DNA of 64,000 bases from NCBI RefSeq assembly GCF_036077095.1, contig NZ_CP107960.1, positions 558,001 through 622,000 of the forward strand. Reading direction: 5' to 3'. Made by a program: the position numbers and the translations under genes. This stretch comes from Streptomyces sp. NBC_00376. Its GTDB lineage: Bacteria > Actinomycetota > Actinomycetes > Streptomycetales > Streptomycetaceae. The notes below the pieces were generated by a model. The model did no database searches. It saw only the letters and a program-made list of their open reading frames with translations, and was not told where the DNA came from. Positions 46,601 to 54,030 of this stretch are shown piece after piece (position 1 is the stretch's first letter; the number at the start of each line of letters is the position of its first letter).

Positions 46601-49600
46601 CGACCGTGGTGGAGGCCTTCTCCACATCGGCGGCGCGGAAGCCGTTGATGCCGCCGAGGGGCTCGCCGCTGTCCGCGTAGACGGCCATGTCCCCGACGAG
46701 CTCGTCCGCGCCGTCGCGGGTCACCGTGGCATGCACCCAGATCGGCCGGTCTCCCACCGGGGCGAGGCGCAGCTCGTCGATCGACAGCGGCAGGCGGATC
46801 CCGGTAGTCCGGCGTTCCGGTCCACCGGCAACCGCGCTGGTGCCTTCGGCTTCGAGCAGCTGTGTCGTCAGCAGCGACTGGAAACAGGCGTCGAGCACTA
46901 CGGGATGGATATGGTGTCCGGCCGCGTCGTCACCGATCACCGCGGGCGGGCGCAGACGGGCGAGCACCTCTCCGGAGCCGATCCACACCTCGCCGATGGC
47001 CCGGAACGCGGGCCCGTAGTGGTAGCCGAGGGCGGCGAGCTCCGCGTAGCATTCCTCGCCTCCCAGCCTGCGCCGGGCGCGGGCCCGGAGGGCTTCGGTG
47101 TCGGCGGGGGGCCCGGCCGGCCGCGGCTGGCCCGAGCGCACGACTCCGCTCGCGTGAACCGCCCGGCCGCCCTCGTCCGGCCCCTTCGACGCGATCGTGA
47201 ACGCCGCGTTCTGCGAGGAGAGGGTCAGCCGGACGGCCCGGTCCTCGCCCTCCGGCAGGAACAGCGCCTTGCGGAACTCGATGTCCGTCAGCACGACATG
47301 GGTGCCGCCGGTCAGGGCGCGGACCGCCTGCGTGGCCATCTCCAGGTATCCCGCTGCCGGGAAGACCACTGTGGACTGGATGCGGTGGTCGTCGAGGTAG
47401 GGCAGCCGCTCGGTGTCCAGGGCGGTGTCCCAGGTCGGTTCGGTGTCCGTGGTGCGACGGCCCAGCAGCGGGTGGTCGGCGTGGCCGAGACGGACCTGGG
47501 CCACGGGTGCGGGCTCCGTCCAGTAGCGGTCCCGCCGCCACGGGTAGCGGGGCAGTACCACCGATCTGCCCGCCGGGTGCAGGGTGTCCCAGGCGATGGG
47601 GACGCCGAGGTTGTGCAGCTGGGCCAGCGAGGCGGCGAAGCGCTCCGGCTCGTTCTCCTGGCGGCGGATCGACGGCAGGGTCCGTGCGGCCGCACCCCGG
47701 TCTTCGAGGCACTCGCGGATGGAGTGGCCGAGCACCGGGTGCGGACCGATCTCCAGGAACAGTCCGTATCCGTCGTCGGCGAGCCGGTCGACGGCCGAGC
47801 GGAAACGGACCCGGTGGCGGACGTTCTTCCACCAGTAGCTCGCGTCCAGCTCGCTGCCGTGGGCCGTGCCCTCCTGCCCGGTCAGGTACAGCGGAACCGT
47901 CGCCGTCCGGGGAGCGAGATCCTCCAGCGAGGCCAGCAGTTCGTCCTTGATCACCTCCATGCCCGCGCTGTGGTAGGGAACCTGCACCGTGAGGAACTTG
48001 GCGAAGACCTGCTCGGCGTGGAGCCGGTCCGCCAGCTCGGCCAGTGCGTCACGGTCGCCGGCCAGGGTGACCGCCGAGGGGCTGTTGACCGCGGCGACGG
48101 ACACCCGGTCCCCGAACTCGGCCACCCGGGCCTGCGCCTCGTCCTCGGGCAGGCTCACGGCGAGCATGGTGCCGGTCCCGGTCAGCTTCTGCTGGAGACG
48201 GCTGCGGTGCAGCACCACCTTCACCGCGTCCTCCAGGGAGTAGACCCCAGCCTCGTAGAAGGCGGCGACCTCTCCGGTGCTGTGACCGACGACGGCGTCG
48301 GGCCGCACACCGTACTGGCGCCACATGGCCGCGAGTCCCACCTGGACGGCGAAGTTGGCCGGCTGTGCGAGCCAGGTCTCGCCCATGCGCGACCCGGCTT
48401 CGTCGGCCCTCATCTCCTCGATCAGGGACCAGCCGGCAATCGAGCGGACGACTCGGTCGCAGCGGGTCACGGCATCCAGGAACACCTCGTCGCCGTCCAG
48501 CAGTTGGCGGCCCATCCCCCACCACTGCGGCCCCATCCCGGTGAAGACCCAGACCAGGCCGCGCTGTCCGGCTTCGAGCTGCCGGCCTTGGACGACTCCG
48601 GGGTGCGGCTCGCCGCACAGGAAGGCGTCGAGTGCCTCGTCCAGTCCCGCCCGCGAGGAGTACACGACGGAGAGCCGCGACTCCAGATGCTGGCGGCGGT
48701 GGGCCAGTGTGTAGCCGAGGTCGGGGAGCGACACCCCGGGGCCGTGCGTTCCTGACAGTTCGCGGCGGATGCCGGCCGCCACCTCCGGGAGGGCTTCCGG
48801 GGCGCGGGCGGTCAACGGAAGGATGTTCCAGGCCCGTTCGGCGGGCGGAACCGACGGAGCGCTCCGCTCCGGTGCCTGTTCCAGCACGACGTGCGCGTTG
48901 GTGCCACCGAACCCGAACGAGTTCACCCCGGCCCGCGCGGGTCCCACATGTGCGGGCCACCGGGTCGGCTCGGTCGGGATGCGGTACGGGGACGCCCCCT
49001 GGTCGATGGCGGCGTTCAGCTGCTCCAGGTTGATGTGGGGCGGGATCATGCGGTGCTTGAGGCAGAGCACGGTCTTGATCAGGCCGGCGATGCCCGCCGC
49101 CGATTCGGTGTGCCCGATGTTGGTCTTGACGGAGCCCACGTAGCAGGGTGCGTCCGGTCGGCGGCCCTCGGCCAGCGCCCGGCTCAGTGCGTTCGCCTCG
49201 ATGGGGTCGCCCACCGGCGTGGAGGTGCCGTGCGCTTCCACGTACTGGAGGTCGCCGGGCGTGATGCCGGCCTCGCCGCAGACACGCCGGATGAGGGAGA
49301 CCTGGGCGTCCGCGTTGGGCACGGTGATGCCGTTGGTCCGGCCGTCCTGGTTGACCCCCGCGCCGAGGATCACCGCGTGGATGGGGTCGCCGTCGCGCAG
49401 GGCGTCGTCAAGGCGTTTCAGCGCGACCAGGCCGACGCCCTCGGCCCGTACGTAGCCGTTGGCCGTGGCGTCGAACGCGCGTGAACGGCCGTCGGGCGAC
49501 AGGAATCCGCCCTTCGTCTCGGCGATGGTGTACTGCGGCGCCATGTGCAGCAGAACACCACCGGCCAGCGCGAGATCGGTCTCCCGGTTGTTGAGGCTCT

Positions 49601-50186
49601 GACAGGCGAGATGCACGGCGACCAGGGAGGAACTGCACGCTGTGTCGAGCGACAGGCTCGGTCCGCGGAAGTCGAAGCAGTACGAGAGACGGTTCGAGAC
49701 CATCGTCATCATGGTGCCGGTGGCGGTGTGGGCGGCGAGTGACGAGAAGCCCAGGTCGGAGAATTGCAGGATCTTGTAGTCCAGCGTGAACGCACCGACG
49801 AACACGGCGGTATTGCTGCCCGCGAGCTCCGCGGGCCGTTGCCCACCGTCCTCCAGCGCCTCCCACGCGACTTCGAGCAGCTTTCGCTGCTGCGGGTCCA
49901 TGTGGTCGGCCTCGCGCGGGCTGATGCCGAAGAAGGCGGGGTCGAATTCGTCGAAACCGTCGATATATCCACCGCGGCCGCCGATCAGACGTCCCGGTTT
50001 CTCCTTGTGTCTGCTGCCGAGACTGCCGACGTCATAGCGATCGGCCGGTGTCGGTGTGATGCAGTCCTTGCCCTCCATGAGGTTCTGCCAGTACGCGCGG
50101 TGGTCCGACGCACCGCCGGGCAGTCGGCACCCCATGCCGATGATCGCTACTTTTTCGCTCACGGAGGCACTGTTCACGTCGGGCAA
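40680..50186 (-). CDS. ftdB: Iterative hybrid PKS-NRPS for polycyclic tetramate macrolactams
   Basis: A 3168-residue megasynthase. Order by residue: KS 10-435 (DTACSSS Cys 184, His 319 and 359); AT 545-850 (GHSTGEV, malonyl-type); DH 900-1190 (HRIQSTVVFP, Gly of HxxxGxxxxP is Ser; Asp 1099); KR 1470-1720 (Ser 1620, Tyr 1633); ACP about 1750-1835 (Ser 1794); C 1855-2300 (HHIVSDA); A 2325-2840; PCP 2860-2930 (Ser 2893); TE 2950-3168 (GYSLGG, Ser 3013). The single PKS module works repeatedly to make two polyene chains that are joined to an amino acid; TE closes the tetramate. My reading of the A pocket is DVGELVSIDK, close to the ornithine code DVGEIGSIDK. The start is TTG behind GAGGAG. Confidence 0.95.
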   Translation of the reverse strand: MPDVNSASVSEKVAIIGMGCRLPGGASDHRAYWQNLMEGKDCITPTPADRYDVGSLGSRHKEKPGRLIGGRGGYIDGFDEFDPAFFGISPREADHMDPQQRKLLEVAWEALEDGGQRPAELAGSNTAVFVGAFTLDYKILQFSDLGFSSLAAHTATGTMMTMVSNRLSYCFDFRGPSLSLDTACSSSLVAVHLACQSLNNRETDLALAGGVLLHMAPQYTIAETKGGFLSPDGRSRAFDATANGYVRAEGVGLVALKRLDDALRDGDPIHAVILGAGVNQDGRTNGITVPNADAQVSLIRRVCGEAGITPGDLQYVEAHGTSTPVGDPIEANALSRALAEGRRPDAPCYVGSVKTNIGHTESAAGIAGLIKTVLCLKHRMIPPHINLEQLNAAIDQGASPYRIPTEPTRWPAHVGPARAGVNSFGFGGTNAHVVLEQAPERSAPSVPPAERAWNILPLTARAPEALPEVAAGIRRELSGTHGPGVSLPDLGYTLAHRRQHLESRLSVVYSSRAGLDEALDAFLCGEPHPGVVQGRQLEAGQRGLVWVFTGMGPQWWGMGRQLLDGDEVFLDAVTRCDRVVRSIAGWSLIEEMRADEAGSRMGETWLAQPANFAVQVGLAAMWRQYGVRPDAVVGHSTGEVAAFYEAGVYSLEDAVKVVLHRSRLQQKLTGTGTMLAVSLPEDEAQARVAEFGDRVSVAAVNSPSAVTLAGDRDALAELADRLHAEQVFAKFLTVQVPYHSAGMEVIKDELLASLEDLAPRTATVPLYLTGQEGTAHGSELDASYWWKNVRHRVRFRSAVDRLADDGYGLFLEIGPHPVLGHSIRECLEDRGAAARTLPSIRRQENEPERFAASLAQLHNLGVPIAWDTLHPAGRSVVLPRYPWRRDRYWTEPAPVAQVRLGHADHPLLGRRTTDTEPTWDTALDTERLPYLDDHRIQSTVVFPAAGYLEMATQAVRALTGGTHVVLTDIEFRKALFLPEGEDRAVRLTLSSQNAAFTIASKGPDEGGRAVHASGVVRSGQPRPAGPPADTEALRARARRRLGGEECYAELAALGYHYGPAFRAIGEVWIGSGEVLARLRPPAVIGDDAAGHHIHPVVLDACFQSLLTTQLLEAEGTSAVAGGPERRTTGIRLPLSIDELRLAPVGDRPIWVHATVTRDGADELVGDMAVYADSGEPLGGINGFRAADVEKASTTVGLGTIDSWLAETAWIDSPFDPATDEAGHGAATGAEGRLTEPTGGDWLVFADSQGVGDALSALLAARGERCHLVRPGDTYRRGGEGDGFTVVPGSATDLERLFTDLGEGRDGEHSGGAGGAGSVGSIVHLWNLDLPSLAQASAQDLVRTSAAGAYSLIALARTLLRRGKAGRLHIVTRGAQHVEPGETVEPLGAPAWGVGRVLRHQELTSHPGKLIDLGPRVPGDEECRAEARALLRELLTDDEEEIALRGSARRTSRIRRAEQLTHPLPLRLRTDANYLVTGAFGALGRLLCRTLVRCGARSLILIGRTALPERSTWRELDPDTAAGRATAFVKELEALGARVVLAPLDITDEAAFTAWLDAHRRTDPLPVRGVFHLAGQVRDTLVEDMDHRTFAEAHDPKAIGAHLLHRHLRDEPLDHFVLFASIASLLTTAGQTNYAAGNAFLDALAQHRRAGGLPGLSVDWGPWATGMIEELGLVDHYLHNRGMSSLAPDVGMSVLERVIGQDRAQLLVATVVDWPVFQAWYASPPRLVAELAAAAPARAAIGPGEGILETFRHADTAERLSLVTGRFVELTASVLRTGPDRVDPQAGLNALGLDSLLAMELRARISSELGVAPPVVALLSGTPVAELITQLHDALAELVAHEAGGTDTGEVEVFEDELSHPLTQNQKALWFLRQLNPEGYAYNIGGAVEVRVSLDPDRMFEAVRRMVARHPALRTNFRTVDGVPLQQVSPEQSPDVALFDVQDQEWEDIHRTIVAEYRKPYDLESDPLFRFRLFKRAPDRWVIMKAVHHIVSDAISTFTFIEELLAVYEGLRQGQAPSLPPVTARYLDFLNAQNRFLAGPAAPRMLDYWRSHLPAEVPTLELPVDKPRPAVQTHNGASEFFVLDGELSARVHTLAREHDVTPFMVLLSAYYLLLQRYSGQDQVIVGSPVTGRTEQDFASVYGYFVNPLPLHADLSGDPSVARLLQEVRTTVLGGLDNQEYPFVLLVDELGLQHDPSRSAVFQAMFILLTHKVATEKYGYRLQYIELPEEEGQFDVTLSVYEDEAERRFHCVLKYNTDLFLPETMRRMASHYTALLDSMTRAPADRPTSRLEMLDAQERERLISEWSGTGRIALPPAAGEGGTDGFRPVHRLISETAARCPDAVAITAPALQGPGRRLTYAELDHGSDELARRLRALGAGAGSVVALCMEKSPDLVVALLAVLKAGGAYLPIPADHPADRAAHAVRAADATLVVVEDDACRDRMAGLPALTLTLRELREAHPDAVHGPDGRSEGGTGAEHPTGPDSAAYVIHTSGSTGLPKAVRVSHRNLASAYAAWLQEYRLDRDVRVHLQMAAPSFDVFTGDVVRALCSGGSLVLVDRDLLFDTERLYTTMRRERVDCAEFVPAVVRGLMDHCERRDLSLDFMRLLVVGSDVWKAGEYRRLHDLCGPQTRLINSYGVTEATIDSAFFEGPVDDLEPGRTVPIGRPLGNSTLHVLDRHGEPVPPGVPGELWIGGEGVALGYAGDPELTDRRFVTRTLSREPGAAPVRLYRSGDAARWDADGRVHLLGRVDDQVKLRGHRIEIGEIEAHLAQRPELARTVVTVRPDARGEDVLVAYCVPARGAAPDRRALRRYLGERLPAYMVPAHFVVLPQLPLTANGKVDPTTLPTPRFDADDEPEETPRTPFELSMARHWEELLGLERAGLTQEFFEAGGSSIKLIELIHRLRKEFGVGIPVSLLYRVTTLHGMAATLERLATGSIADDLPCLSFNSEREQTVFCFPPAGGHGLVYRGFATALPEYRLIAFNYVPGADKVARYADLVESHRPEGRCLLLGYSLGGNLAFEVARELESRGREVAHVIVLDSHRIVEPYEPGPEHIEFFEAELAEHLRKHTGSDAVARETLDHAAEYLAFCGRTPNLGTVSATVSVITDQEKTALYAAGESGTWHGSSTTATALLRGSGIHADMLDPKHAARNAELVRGILQEGGADGR

Positions 50187-50236
50187 GGCTGTAACTCCTC
50201 AAGTCGTGACGCCGAGGACCGGCATGGAAGGGCAGT

Positions 50237-51175
50237 TCAGACAGAACCGGTCCTGGGCCCCTTCGCACGGCGCAAGGGGTGGAGAAGGCTGGCAACGATC
50301 TCCCCGGTACGGGGGAAGGCCGCGGGATCGCCGAGCCCGACCGCGACCGGTTCGCGGCCGGGCCGCCAGGTGTAACTGTCGAAGGCGTGGTCCCAGATCG
50401 ACAGGTCCGAGCCGTAGTGGCCCGCCTCGGACAGGTCTGTGCTGTGGTGCAGTCGGTGCTGTTCGGGGCTGGCGAGCACATGGTTGAGCCGGCCGATGCG
50501 CACGTCGATGTTGGCGTGGATGAAATAGCCCTGGGCGGCCACGAAAAGGCCCACGACGAACACGGAGTCCCGGGAGAATCCGACCAGCGCCAGAGCCAGC
50601 TGAACGGTTCCCTGCGCGAGAACGATATCGAGGACATGATTGACGCCATTATTGGCGACATTGACCTTTTCCGGCACATGGTGCACTCCGTGCAGCCGCC
50701 ACAATATCGCATTGGTATGGCCGAGCCGGTGCACCAGGTAACTGGCAAGAGAACCGGTCAGCAATGCCGCCGGTATTTCTGCCCAGAGATTGAGATCCGA
50801 TCCACTCGGCGACACCTCGGAGACAACGACGGAGACCAGGTACTGTGCGAATGCACTGGATACCATCGTCAGCACGAAATAGACCCCGTACCAGTACCAT
50901 TCACCGGCATTGGGATGCCAGGACCGGCGGTGCGGAATCAATCGTTCGAGCACGGTGAAATAGGAAATGACACCGAGCAGGAAGAGCGGGCTCACACGGT
51001 CGGGGTCCCAGTCGAGACACAGTGCCGTCGCAGCCACCGAAACCGCGCCCGCCAGCAGGAACGGGTACGCCGCCACACGCAGGGCTGCGCGCGCGGGCAC
51101 CGGGGCACCTTTCCCTCCGGCCCGACCGGAATCCACCTCCGGATCACCGCCGGGCAGCGGTTCACGATTTTCCAC
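50237..51175 (-). CDS. ftdA: Sterol desaturase/fatty acid hydroxylase family enzyme of the PTM cluster
   Basis: Di-iron membrane hydroxylase of 312 residues and first gene of the PTM operon. Four to five hydrophobic helices surround the His motifs HRLGH, HGVHH and HRLHH (about residues 147-240). Homologues in HSAF and frontalamide clusters hydroxylate C3 of the ornithine-derived part. The start is GTG at 51175 with AAAGG eight bases upstream, and the stop is 50 bases before ftdB. The 401-base region upstream is the probable site of the operon promoter. Confidence 0.92.
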   Translation of the reverse strand: MENREPLPGGDPEVDSGRAGGKGAPVPARAALRVAAYPFLLAGAVSVAATALCLDWDPDRVSPLFLLGVISYFTVLERLIPHRRSWHPNAGEWYWYGVYFVLTMVSSAFAQYLVSVVVSEVSPSGSDLNLWAEIPAALLTGSLASYLVHRLGHTNAILWRLHGVHHVPEKVNVANNGVNHVLDIVLAQGTVQLALALVGFSRDSVFVVGLFVAAQGYFIHANIDVRIGRLNHVLASPEQHRLHHSTDLSEAGHYGSDLSIWDHAFDSYTWRPGREPVAVGLGDPAAFPRTGEIVASLLHPLRRAKGPRTGSV

Positions 51176-51576
51176 TCACAGCACCTTTACGAAAGGAACC
51201 GGCACAGCGGGGTGCACTGGCCAGGAAAGAGACACTGATTCACCGCATGCGGGCACACGGGACCGGCACACCGGTCACCACGTGCCGGACGAAAGGAATA
51301 TACGCTGAAGCGCGAGAGGGATCGCCTGATGGACCCCACGGACCCGAGAACCCTCGCCGGGCCGGCCCGCTCTACTAACTTTTCCTCACTCGGCGGCCTC
51401 AACCGTCGAATTCAAGCCGCATGCTGCGACCGTCGTGGCGGGAGTCGTCGACAAGGGCCGGACCACCCGGTCCACCGGGGCCGCCCCAACCACCGCCCAC
51501 CCCATCCATCCAGTCCACCATGAATATGAATTACTAGTAATACAGGCGCAAGGGGGTCGACCTCTCAGAGGGGCGC
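51176..51576 (-). promoter_or_regulatory. Upstream region of the PTM operon
   Basis: A 401-base gap between the end of gltD and the start of ftdA with no convincing gene. It has two AT-richer spots in otherwise GC-rich DNA. One near 51297-51302 reads TATATT on the minus strand, a possible -10 about 120 bases before ftdA without a good -35. The other holds a 12-bp perfect palindrome ATTACTAGTAAT (51530-51541) within AT-rich flanks. A 71-codon minus-strand frame at 51187-51402 has no family resemblance. Confidence 0.5.
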
Positions 51577-53085
51577 TCAAGCCGCCAGAGGTCGGTCGTG
51601 CGGTGCGATCGGTGCCGGGAGCACTGTGGAGCCGGCCAGGTAACGGTCCGTCGCGGCTGCGGCGGACCGTCCCTCCGCGATGGCCCACACCACCAGGGAC
51701 TGGCCGCGCCCCGCGTCACCGGCGATGAAGATCCCGCCCGTCCCGGGGCGGGCCGCCCGCCCGGACGGCTCCGCAGTCTCGGCCCGGAAGCAGACGTTCC
51801 GGGCGAAGTTCCCCCGGCCGTCCAGAGTGAGTCCGAGCTGCCGCATCAGCCCCGTGCCGTGTTCGGGGCCATAGAAGCCGAGGGCGAGCAGGACCAGATC
51901 CGCCGGGATCCCCCGCTCGGTCCCGGGGCGCGGCCTTCTGGCCTGCGGCTCCACCTCCGCGAGGCGCAAGGCATGCACTCGCCCGGTCCGGTCCCCCTCG
52001 AAGCGGAGGGTGGCCGAGGAGAAGACCCGGGGATCCGCACCCGCCCGCCCCCGAGCCTCCTCATGGGCATGGGAGATCCGGTAGACCTTCGGGTAGACGG
52101 GCCAGGGCTCGCCCTCCGGACGGTCGCCGCCGGGCTCCGGGTTGATGTCCAACTGCACCACGGATGCGGCCCCCTGGCGCAGTGCGGTGCCCATGCAGTC
52201 CGATCCGGTGTCCCCTCCCCCGATGATCACCACACGCTTGCCCTCGGCGGTGACGGCCGGAGCTTCGCAGTCCCCCTCGGTGACCCGGTTGGCCAGGGTC
52301 AGATAGTCCATGGCCTGGTGGATACCGCGCAGTTCACGACCGGGTACGGGCAACTCCCGTTGTCCACGCGCACCCACTGCGATGACGACCGCGTCGTTTC
52401 GCTCGGCGAGCCCGGCGGCGCCGAGGTCGTTGCCGATGTCCACGCCCGTACGGAATTTGGCGCCCTCGGCCCGCATCTGCTCGATGCGGCGGTCCAGGTG
52501 ACGCTTCTCCATCTTGAACTCGGGGATGCCGTAGCGCAGCAGTCCGCCGATGCGGTCGGCGCGCTCGTAGACGACGACAGTATGGCCGATTCTGGTGAGC
52601 TGCTGCGCCGCGGCCAGCCCCGCCGGACCGGAACCGACGACGGCGACGGTCTTCCCGCTGAGCCGCTCGGGCGGCCGCGGTGGAGCGTATCCGCGTTCCC
52701 AGATCTGGTCGGCGATGGCCTGCTCGACGTTCTTTATGGTCACCGGGTCGGCGTTGATGGCCAGCACACAGGCGTCCTCGCACGGGGCCGGGCACAGCCG
52801 TCCGGTGAACTCCGGGAAGTTGTTCGTCGCGTGCAGCCGCTCGGCCGCGGCCCGCCAGTCCTCCCGCCCGGCGTACGTGTTCCACTCGGGGATGAGGTTT
52901 CCCAGCGGGCAGCCGCTGTGACAGAACGGGATGCCGCAGTCCATGCAGCGCCCGGCCTGCTCGGACACCAGGGGGAGCCGCGCCTGTCCCGCGTAGACCT
53001 CGTTCCAGTCGCTCAGCCGTTCCTGGACGGGGCGTGCCGGGACGGGCCGTCGGGGGAACTTGAGGAAGCCGTGTGGGTCGGTCAT
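51577..53085 (-). CDS. gltD: Glutamate synthase small subunit, stand-alone
   Basis: NADPH-dependent flavoprotein of 502 residues. Fe-S cysteines are in RCMDCGIPFCHSGCPLGN and RLCPAPCEDACVL. FAD/NADPH Rossmann motifs are VAVVGSGPAGLAAAQQL (about residue 150) and VVIIGGGDTGSDC (about 290), and IFIAGDAGRGQSLVVWAI closes the FAD site. In glutamate synthase it passes electrons to the large subunit; no gltB is next to it here, so this copy may pair with a distant GltB or serve another reductase role. ATG at 53085 has GGAGG. It is on the same strand as and upstream of the PTM operon. Confidence 0.92.
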   Translation of the reverse strand: MTDPHGFLKFPRRPVPARPVQERLSDWNEVYAGQARLPLVSEQAGRCMDCGIPFCHSGCPLGNLIPEWNTYAGREDWRAAAERLHATNNFPEFTGRLCPAPCEDACVLAINADPVTIKNVEQAIADQIWERGYAPPRPPERLSGKTVAVVGSGPAGLAAAQQLTRIGHTVVVYERADRIGGLLRYGIPEFKMEKRHLDRRIEQMRAEGAKFRTGVDIGNDLGAAGLAERNDAVVIAVGARGQRELPVPGRELRGIHQAMDYLTLANRVTEGDCEAPAVTAEGKRVVIIGGGDTGSDCMGTALRQGAASVVQLDINPEPGGDRPEGEPWPVYPKVYRISHAHEEARGRAGADPRVFSSATLRFEGDRTGRVHALRLAEVEPQARRPRPGTERGIPADLVLLALGFYGPEHGTGLMRQLGLTLDGRGNFARNVCFRAETAEPSGRAARPGTGGIFIAGDAGRGQSLVVWAIAEGRSAAAATDRYLAGSTVLPAPIAPHDRPLAA

Positions 53086-53263
53086 GGGGCCGCCTCCATC
53101 GCTCAATCGCGGTGCACAGGCGTTTTTGCCAGCGTACGCCTGCTTTGTCCCTCGGCCCACCATGCCGACCGGTATCCCCCGACCCGATCGCGGCCGTCGT
53201 CAGCCCGTCGGCCGACGGCGCATTACTGGTATGGACATGACCATTCGCCCTGACTAGTCTCGA

Positions 53264-53281
53264 AGTTGGTCTAGACCTAGT
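53264..53281. promoter_or_regulatory. DasR-type operator (dre) upstream of the LPMO gene
   Basis: The palindrome GGTCTAGACC (53268-53277) preceded by T matches the core of the DasR responsive element ACTGGTCTAGACCAGT; the flanks deviate (GTT on the left, TAG on the right). It lies about 65 bases before the start of a chitin-active LPMO gene, a usual DasR target class in Streptomyces. Confidence 0.75.
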
Positions 53282-53343
53282 GGGGTGGAGCGCGCCCTCC
53301 CCACTCGTCACGCAGCGCCCCACACCTCCTCCAGGAGCGAAGC

Positions 53344-53934
53344 ATGCGCAGAAAGATCACCTCGTTCATCCTCGGCCTCGGGATCGCCGGAGCCTCCCTC
53401 TTCGTCACCACAGGCAGCGCTCAGAGCCATGGCTACACCGACGCCCCGGTCAGCCGTCAGCAGCTCTGCGGCAACGGCACCGTGCGCAACTGCGGCCAGA
53501 TCCAGTGGGAGCCGCCGAGCGTCGAGGGCCCGAAGGGCTTCCCCGCCCGCGGCCCGGTCGACGGCACCATCTGCGCCGGCGGCAACGGCCGGTTCTCCGA
53601 GCTCGACGACCCGCGTGGCGGCGCCTGGCCCGCGACGAAGGTCACCGGCGGGCAGAGCTACACCTTCCGCTGGCGCATCGAGGCCCGGCACGCCACGACC
53701 GATTTCCGCTACTACATAACCAAGGACGGCTACGACCCCGCCAAGCCCCTCACCAGGGCCGACCTGGATCCGCAGCCGTTCCTGACAGTGCCCTTCGGCG
53801 GCCGTCTGCCGGGATCCACCGTGACCCACGACGGGATCCTGCCGCAGAAGTCGGGCAAGCACCTGATCCTCGGCGTCTGGACGATCGCCGACACCGGCAA
53901 CGCGTTCTACGCCTGCTCGGACGTCACCTTCTGA
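53344..53934 (+). CDS. AA10 lytic polysaccharide monooxygenase (chitin-binding protein)
   Basis: Secreted copper enzyme of 196 residues that cleaves crystalline chitin oxidatively. The signal peptide RRKITSFILGLGIAGASLFV ends before His 29, which becomes the N-terminal copper ligand (HGYTDAPVSRQQLC). The second His of the brace is in IEARHATTDFRYYITKDGYDP (about residue 116) and the axial Phe is in GNAFYACSDVTF at the C-terminus. Single-domain length is normal for small Streptomyces CHB proteins. A DasR-type operator lies upstream, so GlcNAc-responsive control is likely, and a strong hairpin follows. Confidence 0.95.
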   Translation: MRRKITSFILGLGIAGASLFVTTGSAQSHGYTDAPVSRQQLCGNGTVRNCGQIQWEPPSVEGPKGFPARGPVDGTICAGGNGRFSELDDPRGGAWPATKVTGGQSYTFRWRIEARHATTDFRYYITKDGYDPAKPLTRADLDPQPFLTVPFGGRLPGSTVTHDGILPQKSGKHLILGVWTIADTGNAFYACSDVTF

Positions 53935-53952
53935 TCCCGGTCCGCACCCGGT

Positions 53953-53998
53953 CGACTTCCGCTGCCAGGCACGGGCCCACCCCGGGCAGCGGAAGTCG
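53953..53998. terminator. Bidirectional terminator hairpin
   Basis: CGACTTCCGCTGCC and GGCAGCGGAAGTCG form a 14-bp perfect stem with an 18-base loop, between the convergent stops of the LPMO gene (53934) and the phosphotransferase gene (54031). Confidence 0.85.
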
Positions 53999-54030
53999 TC
54001 CGGTGGAGCGCCGGGCCGCCCGCGAACTCG

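Noticed and set aside
51187..51402. A 71-codon frame in the ftdA leader as a small gene
   Set aside because: No ribosome site, no motif, Arg/Pro-rich composition; it lies in the probable promoter region.
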